A model generated the notes under the pieces. The model made no database searches. It was given only the letters and a program-made list of their open reading frames with translations, and was not told the DNA's origin. A stretch of 64,000 nucleotides of DNA from positions 1,736,001 through 1,800,000 of the forward strand of contig NZ_JAGIOI010000001.1 in the NCBI RefSeq assembly GCF_017876675.1, read 5' to 3'. Of this stretch, positions 58,181 through 64,000 are shown piece after piece. The DNA is from Arthrobacter stackebrandtii. Its GTDB lineage: Bacteria; Actinomycetota; Actinomycetes; Actinomycetales; Micrococcaceae. The stretch's first letter is position 1, and each line of letters begins with the position of its first letter. The translations under genes and the position numbers were made by a program.

Positions 58181-60390
58181 GCTTGCTTGCGGTTCTCTGA
58201 CCACCGTGATGGATGAGAGCCTCGGATTTCGTTGGAGTCCTGCAAGTCCCTGATGCGCCTGTGCACCGAGATCGATCGCCTACGCACCGGCTGAGCCATG
58301 ATCGGGCTGATGCTGGCGCAATGTAAGCAATAGCCTTCGTGAACTCGCTGCGATGCGCTATGTACGCTCAATGAACAAGTGTTGTTTCCTGCACAATCAA
58401 GTACCTCGCAAACTTGCTAGGCCTAGTCCACTAGAGACGAGGTCGGGCTGTGACAGTGCCCTGCGAGGCGCGAGGCCATGGCGCGGGTGAAATTGAATAG
58501 TGCATCGGAACTGGCAAGGTGCGACGGTGATGACCCCTAATCCGACAAGACACCACAATTCTCAATAGTGGACCGTGGACGGCAGCCTCTGTGCTCCGCT
58601 GCAAAGCGTCGTCGTGGCTGTCTCCGGTCGAGGTGGTTAACCTAGCTGCCTCAACTCTGCAAGCACATTGGCGCATAGGTGAAAATCAGGCTGGTGGGAT
58701 TCCGTCACCACGAGCAATTGTGCACATATGCCCCTATTGGGGCGAGGGCCTGTGGTAGCCCGCAAGGGCCTGGTAGGCGTTGGATGCTACATGCGCTCGG
58801 CCAACGCCCTTGAGGGCCCTGAGGGGACGCTGGAAGCTGCGGGGAGGGGCATGATGCCTGCCGGGTCACTCCGGCCTGGGCAGGCTCCTGGGAGTGGGGC
58901 CATGAGGGAAACACATACCCTGCTTTGTTGAATCTCGGGGGATCGTATCCGGCTACCAACGTTCATGAGCGCGCCGCTCCCTGGGCGGGCGCCTAACTAA
59001 CAGGGTAGACCGCGAGGTTCAGGACCTGCGGCTGGAAACCGAACTTCGCCTCCCAAAAGGATGCGGTGCTTGCCGAGGCCGCAGTAAAGCAATCGAGATG
59101 CAGTGAATCGCCTTCAGGACCGGCGGGCAAGGTGCTGCCTGACCCTAATGGGGTAGAAGTCAGGTGCGAGTAGGACGGGAGATCGCTAGTCGTTGGACCT
59201 CAGGATTGAGGAAGGTGGTCTGGGCGAGCCTGAGTGCTGTCCCACGGTCATGGACGCCTGCCGGCTTCAAAAGCATGGGCCTTCCGGCCGCGTGTGGCCG
59301 TTGGCCGACTGCCCTGAAGGGTCGGTGCGGTTCTTCGGCCCGGGCTGCAGAGGAAGTCATGCCACCGATTCTCCTAGAAGTGTCACTTGGATCGTTTTGG
59401 TGAAAGCCGGGCGGTTGGCTGCCGCGGGAATACTCCCTTGCCCACGATCTGATTTGTCGAAATCCGCTACACCGTCCCTTCGGGCCGCAGCCATGACCAA
59501 CAGGAGTAGGAGACGTAGGTGTTGGGCATTCGAGCAGGGACCCCACGAAGTTGAACGCCAAGCTTCCCGGCAGAGACGGGGCAGCCCTGCGGGCAGGAGA
59601 AGCACACTGTACAGATAGCTCTTCACTGTCCAGCCAGCATTGGAATGCCATCACCCACGCAGCATGCGGCTTGGGCCAGGTTCCTTCGACCGCACGGCAT
59701 CGATGCGCGCTATATGTCGGTTGTAGTCATTCAGGTGCTGCTGCCTGTCGCGTTGCCCTGTGCCGGGCCGACGCCATCAAGGTCACCGGGAACGCGCTGG
59801 CATCGAGGGTTGTTGGGGGCAGACACCGCACGATCGCTACCTTTCGTCCATGGAGGTCTCGATGGAACGCACTGGCTTCGACGTGTATCGAAACCCGCGC
59901 CCTGAGCATATGTGAGCGGTCCGTGCTTCACTCTTCCCGCCTCAGCCTCGAGTTCCTGGTCTGCCCAAGAAATGACCGGCCGGTACGCCGCGGCCATGGC
60001 TTGAGTATCTTGGTCGGTGCAGCCCAGGGGTGCTGCCGTCCGGAAGACCCCGTGCCGCGGCCCTGGAGCATGATCGGCAGCTGCACGTGAGGTAGGCTCC
60101 TGAGCCATGCTCTGCGCACCTGAAGGAGCGATACTAATTGGGCGCCGCCAGCCGCCAGAAATGGGTGCCACCGCCACCGACTCGACGACGCCTATGGACG
60201 TAGCTGCATGCCCGGGCCCGATGCCGACGCCGATGGCACACTCAACTCCCCACTCCCATCGTCAACACGCGCGAGGTTGTCATCGACAAACAGCGCGACA
60301 GGTAACAATGGATCTCAGGATTGGCGAACAGATGAAGGGCAACGCTGACTCTGTTTCGGAGCGCAACGTCTCGTGTGTCAGAATACCGTC
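58181..60390. other. Gene-poor, decayed region beside parB
   Basis: About 2.2 kb contain no convincing gene. Open frames on both strands have uneven composition and no domain. One stretch at about 59008-59100 reads DREVQDLRLETEL, followed after a frame change by FASQKDAVLAEAA. This resembles the end of IS3-family OrfA (REVxxLRxENE), so old transposon debris is likely. Nothing else is identified. Confidence 0.45.
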
Positions 60391-60882
60391 ATGGAACTCA
60401 GACTCTTGCCCATGCCCGACGTTGAATTGGCTGCATGGATTGCGGCCAGTCTCAACGACTATGTTGCGGACCGAATCAAGGGCGGCGAGACCGCTGAGCT
60501 TGCAGAAGCCACAGCAGAGAAGTCCTTCGCCGAACTCTTTCCAGACGGTAAACCAACTGTTGGACACGTCGTACGGAATGCCATCCGAGATGACGGGGAA
60601 GCAGTCGGGTACATCTGGATTGGCCCGGACTCCAGCAACGGCGAGTCGGCTTGGTGGGTGTGGGATATTGCAGTCCATGCGCAGCACCGAGGTCGCGGCT
60701 ATGGACGGAAAATCATGGAACTGGCTGAGGCAAAAGCCGTAGCGAGTGGGGCGACGAGCATGGGCCTGCATGTCTTCGGGTTCAACACTATAGCCAGGGA
60801 TCTCTATGAATCAATGGGATATGCGCCAACGTCAATCAGGATGGCAAAGCAATTGAATGCGACACCTGCAGAAGTCATCTAG
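60391..60882 (+). CDS. GNAT family N-acetyltransferase
   Basis: The 163-residue protein has the GNAT fold. An N-terminal helical region precedes strands VGYIWIGPD and AWWVWDIAVHAQHRGRGYGR, with the acetyl-CoA motif A (Q/RxxGxG/A as HRGRGYGRKIMELAE, about 100-115). It ends with LHVFGFNTIARDLYESMGY (motif B). It acetylates an amine or protein N terminus; the substrate is unknown. The start is ATG 60391; the frame also opens at 60373. It stands alone in a decayed region, with no operon partner. Confidence 0.88.
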   Translation: MELRLLPMPDVELAAWIAASLNDYVADRIKGGETAELAEATAEKSFAELFPDGKPTVGHVVRNAIRDDGEAVGYIWIGPDSSNGESAWWVWDIAVHAQHRGRGYGRKIMELAEAKAVASGATSMGLHVFGFNTIARDLYESMGYAPTSIRMAKQLNATPAEVI

Positions 60883-61829
60883 TAGGGAGACAGGATCCTC
60901 ACTGAGCCGGTGAGGTCTGCCTTTTGAATCAGTCACGTTGGAGCCCTTGCGCATGTCGGTGGTCCGCACCAGGAATCAGATTCGAGCTACATTGTAGACC
61001 GGGGTCAAGATGTGTGGTTCCTTGCCTGCCGCATAGCTGGCGCCCAGGGCCCACGGCTCATTCATGAATCGATTTCCCGATGCGTAGCGTCAGTCAACGT
61101 CCAATGGCATCGCTGCCCGCTGGGAGAGTCCGTGCAGGCATACCCTCTCTGCGCACAGCTAATCTTGTGGAAACCCAGGCCCGGGTGACGCAAGAGAAGT
61201 TTAGAATCATCCAATTGATGGTCGTCTCAAGGTGACTCGGAAATCGTTGCCTGTAGGCGTCTGCAAATAGCACTCCTTGTGGTGGCAAGACAGATTCTTG
61301 AGGGACGTGGCGGCAGCTTCATTGATGGCGTCTACACGCGGGTGGTGCTCTAAACGGCGAGCCGCCGGTAGGGGTGCCTGCGCCGAACATGTTGATCATC
61401 GTGGACGGTGTCCAACGAGTCCTGGGCTGTCACGGCTACCCAATGTTCCTTGCCGCGTGGGCGTCACTAATCTGGCTGCACATATCGATGTTCTGAGAAT
61501 TGCACAGACACTATGGCATGCCAGGCTGGGTCGTGCGGCCAAGGCCAGGTAGCTGGTACCTACTGCCCCACCCAGCAGAGACGGCCGCTGGTCGGTTGCC
61601 AGCGGGGTGGGACCATGGTGTCCACTCGCCCCCAGATAGGAACCACAACATATCGCGACCTGTCCTTTGGCGAAGGGCCATGTGGTGAACGTCTGCTCAC
61701 CATGTAGCTTCGAGTACGGTCAACGGCTGCCCGATCAGAGTGGCGGGTCAGTTTCCTGCGAACCATTCGCGCGGTGACCTATCATGTGGGGCTTTGGTTC
61801 AACCACGCGCTGGGCTTTCTGGCTGAGGT
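60883..61829. other. Intergenic region before the IS21 element
   Basis: About 950 bases with no supported gene. All frames are short or oddly composed. It resembles the decayed region before the acetyltransferase. Confidence 0.45.
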
Positions 61830-61890
61830 GTCGACGCCAACCGAAAATAGGGCCATAATCGCCAGTTGAAAATGAGGCCACCTGACATCA

Positions 61891-63141
61891 TTGAAGGTGA
61901 TCAATTTGGATGATTGGGTAACTATCCGCCACCGCTACGCGAACGAGAAGATCTCCAAGCGGGAGCTGGCGAAACAGCTAGGCGTCTCGCGTGGCACTGT
62001 AGATCGGGCGTTGGCCGCGAAGGCTGCGCCGAAGTATGAACGAAGGCCTGCGGGTTCTTCCTTCGACGCTTTTGAGAAGGATGTTCGGCGCTTGCTAGTG
62101 GTGACGCCGAGGATGCCGGCAACGGTGTTGGCAGAGCGGGTGGGCTGGACTGGGGCGGCGTCTTTGTTCCGGGCCAAGGTCGCAGCGATCCGGCCCGAGT
62201 ATGCGCCGGCGGATCCGGCGGACCGCCTCGTGCACGAACCGGGCAAGGTGGTGCAGTGTGATCTATGGTTCCCGCATCAGCCTCTGCCGTTAGGGCACGG
62301 GCAAGAGGGCAAGCCTCCGGTGCTGGTGATGACTAGTGCTTATTCTGGGTTTGTGCAGGCTCGCATGATTCCCTCCCGGACGACCGAGGATCTGCTCGGG
62401 GGTATGTGGGAGCTGATCCAGGAGGCCGATGCTGTACCGGCTCGCCTGTTGTGGGACAACGAGACTGGGATCGGGCGCGGGAAGCTGACCGAGGCGGCCA
62501 GCGCGTTCGCCGGGGTGTTGGGTACCGAGATCAAGCTCTTGCCACCGAGGGATCCTGAGTCCAAGGGCATGGTGGAGCGGATGAACGGGTTCTTCCGCCG
62601 CGGGTTCATGCCGGGTCGTGATTTCATTGACCCGCATGATTTCAACGACCAGCTCTATGCCTGGTTGCCACGGGCGAACGCCCGCTACACCCGCACCCGC
62701 GGCGGCACCCCGGCAGACATCGTGATCGAGGACCGGGCGGCAATGCGCCCGTTGGGTCCCATCGCCCCGGAAGCCGTGTTCCGCAAAGAGATTCGACTGC
62801 CCAGGGATTACTACGTACGGGTTCATTCGAACGACTACTCCGTGGACCCGTCCGCGATCGGCCGGCTCGTGCAGGTCACAGCAGATCTGGATACGGTCAC
62901 GGTCACCGCCGGCGCTACGGTGTTGGCACGGCATGAACGCCGATGGGCCAAACACCAGATCTTCACTGACCCGGCCCATGTCAGCCGCGCCGCCGAGTTG
63001 CGTCGGGACTACCGGACCTCCATGGCCCGGAAACCGCCAGGGCAGGAGGCCGTGCAGGAGCGAGATCTTTCCATCTACGACCAGGCCTTCGGACTCTCCA
63101 CCCCCAGCGACGACCTCGAGTTGGCTGGAGCTGCGCAATGA
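61891..63141 (+). CDS. istA: IS21-family transposase IstA
   Basis: The 416-residue transposase has an N-terminal helix-turn-helix (ISKRELAKQLGVSRGTVDRA, about 21-40) that binds the element ends. The DDE catalytic core follows, with Asp124 (VQCDLWFP), Asp189 (LLWDNETG) and Glu229 (DPESKGMVERMNG). The last part is the beta-barrel/Mu-C-like region (FRKEIRLPRDYYVRVHSNDY). The start is TTG 61891 or GTG 61897. It overlaps istB by four bases (ATGA), and the two act together. Confidence 0.95.
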   Translation: MKVINLDDWVTIRHRYANEKISKRELAKQLGVSRGTVDRALAAKAAPKYERRPAGSSFDAFEKDVRRLLVVTPRMPATVLAERVGWTGAASLFRAKVAAIRPEYAPADPADRLVHEPGKVVQCDLWFPHQPLPLGHGQEGKPPVLVMTSAYSGFVQARMIPSRTTEDLLGGMWELIQEADAVPARLLWDNETGIGRGKLTEAASAFAGVLGTEIKLLPPRDPESKGMVERMNGFFRRGFMPGRDFIDPHDFNDQLYAWLPRANARYTRTRGGTPADIVIEDRAAMRPLGPIAPEAVFRKEIRLPRDYYVRVHSNDYSVDPSAIGRLVQVTADLDTVTVTAGATVLARHERRWAKHQIFTDPAHVSRAAELRRDYRTSMARKPPGQEAVQERDLSIYDQAFGLSTPSDDLELAGAAQ

Positions 63142-63908
63142 GCGCCGTCACCGCAAACGCGGGCAAGGATGTTCAGTACTACGCCCGGGCGCTGCGGGCG
63201 CCTCGGATCGGGGACGGGTACCGGCACCTGGCCGACACGGCCCGGGATGCGGGCTGGACGCATGAGGAATACCTTGCCGCCGTGCTCTCCCGGGAAGTCG
63301 CCGAGCGCGAAGCCTCCGGTGCCGCGTTGAGAGTCAAGGCCGCGAAATTCCCTGGCCACAAGACCCTGGAGGAGTTCAACTTCGATCACCAGCCCGCTGC
63401 CGACCGGTCCCTGATCGCTCATCTGGGCACTGGGTTGTTCCTGGAGGAAGCGAAAAACGTTGTCTTGCTCGGCCCGCCCGGGACAGGGAAAACGCACCTG
63501 GCCGTCGGTATCGCTACCCGCGCCGCCCACTCCGGGCACCGGGTTCTCTTCGATTCCGCGACCGGCTGGGTGGCCCGCCTCGCCCAGGCCCACAACCGCG
63601 GGCAACTGGCCGCCGAGCTGGCCAAACTGCGCCGCTACAAGCTCCTCATAATTGACGAAGTGGGCTACATCCCGTTCGACCAGGACTCCGCGAACCTGTT
63701 CTTCCAGCTCGTCTCCTCCCGCTACGAGCGGGCCTCGCTAATCCTGACCAGCAACCTTGCCTTCAGCCGCTGGGCCGACGTGTTCGGTGACGCCACGATC
63801 GCCTCGGCCATGATCGACAGGATCATCCACCACGCCGAAGTCATCAACCTCACCGGCAACAGCTACCGCCTCCAAGGCCGGCTCAAGCCACAAACAATGG
63901 CACAATAA
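63138..63908 (+). CDS. istB: IS21-family helper ATPase IstB
   Basis: The 256-residue AAA+ ATPase selects target DNA and stimulates IstA. It has an N-terminal helical domain (YYARALRAPRIGDGYRHLAD), Walker A GPPGTGKTHLA (about 112-122), Walker B LLIIDEVGY (about 172-180), the ISTB 'SRYERASLILTSNLAFSRW' sensor region, and a C-terminal YRLQGRLKPQ. It resembles DnaC/DnaA-type ATPases. ATG 63138 overlaps istA. The frame is intact. Confidence 0.95.
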   Translation: MSAVTANAGKDVQYYARALRAPRIGDGYRHLADTARDAGWTHEEYLAAVLSREVAEREASGAALRVKAAKFPGHKTLEEFNFDHQPAADRSLIAHLGTGLFLEEAKNVVLLGPPGTGKTHLAVGIATRAAHSGHRVLFDSATGWVARLAQAHNRGQLAAELAKLRRYKLLIIDEVGYIPFDQDSANLFFQLVSSRYERASLILTSNLAFSRWADVFGDATIASAMIDRIIHHAEVINLTGNSYRLQGRLKPQTMAQ

Positions 63909-64000
63909 GACCACACACCGTGGCCCCGTTTTCAATTGGCAAAAGTGGCCCTATTTTCGGTTGGCGTTGACATGAGGGCAGGACAGGTGCGAGGAGTCCA

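Larger units (their letters stand above)
61830..63972 (+). mobile_element. Complete IS21-family insertion sequence
   Basis: The element is 2143 bases long. Ends begin tgtcgacgccaaccgaaaat (61830) and, in reverse complement, tgtcaacgccaaccgaaaat (63972 leftward), with further matching blocks inside (aatagggcca, ttgaaaa-ggcca). The 5 bases tgagg flank both sides (61825-61829 and 63973-63977), an exact target duplication. It contains istA and istB, both intact, so the insertion is recent or at least undamaged. Confidence 0.93.

Overview
The window is high-GC actinobacterial DNA. Gene order, 16S/23S sequence and codon use fit the Micrococcaceae, most probably Arthrobacter in the broad sense. The genus is an inference from pattern recognition; no database search was made. 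It spans the chromosomal replication origin and its left arm.

Layout. Positions 1-300 hold the 3' end of a LysR-type regulator, followed by a decayed ISL3-type transposase end. Positions 590-15,600 hold two rRNA operons (16S-23S-5S, minus strand) in tandem. The repeated blocks (593-6736 and 9445-15588) align without gaps at an offset of 8852 bases; I noticed only three base differences. Between them lie a very C-rich (plus strand) tract, a family of short GC palindromes and one complete ISL3-family element. The right edge of the duplication falls inside the distal rrn promoter, so operon 1 lacks the -35 box that operon 2 keeps. Positions 15.6-17.3 kb hold a small four-helix membrane protein and tRNA-Leu(CAG).

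Positions 17.7-27.4 kb are the actinobacterial growth and division signalling operon fhaA-fhaB-pstP-rodA-pbpA-pknA-pknB, with overlapping or nearly touching genes. It faces trpG, a 54-residue membrane protein and srtE (class E sortase); crgA is divergent from srtE. A LuxR-type ATPase regulator (30.3-33.1 kb) is followed by a decayed stretch with a broken ClpC-N-domain gene. Then come a histidine phosphatase, an intergenic cluster of about ten DnaA-box-like sites (35.1-35.5 kb), a flavin reductase, a rhomboid protease, a cyclophilin, an Ala/Lys-rich helical protein, an EamA transporter, tRNA-Ala, tRNA-Ile and a DUF3566 protein.

Positions 41-58 kb are the classic origin region: gyrA, gyrB, DUF721, recF, gnd, dnaN and dnaA on the minus strand, and rpmH, rnpA, yidD, yidC, jag, rsmG, parA and parB on the plus strand. 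DnaA-box clusters lie on both sides of dnaA. Three parS sites lie in or beside parAB, one inside parA and one centred in a 36-base palindrome. The strand switch at dnaA/rpmH and the outward gene orientation place the origin near 50-52.3 kb, so both rrn operons are within about 50 kb of it and co-directional with replication.

Positions 58-64 kb are gene-poor and partly decayed, with one GNAT acetyltransferase and an intact IS21-family element (istA/istB) flanked by a 5-base target duplication. No complete new defence or biosynthetic system was seen. The most unusual signals are the rrn duplication with its promoter-splitting junction, the palindromic repeat array around the ISL3 element, the DnaA-box cluster 15 kb from dnaA, and a tetra-repeat small protein whose stop codon interlocks with that of crgA.
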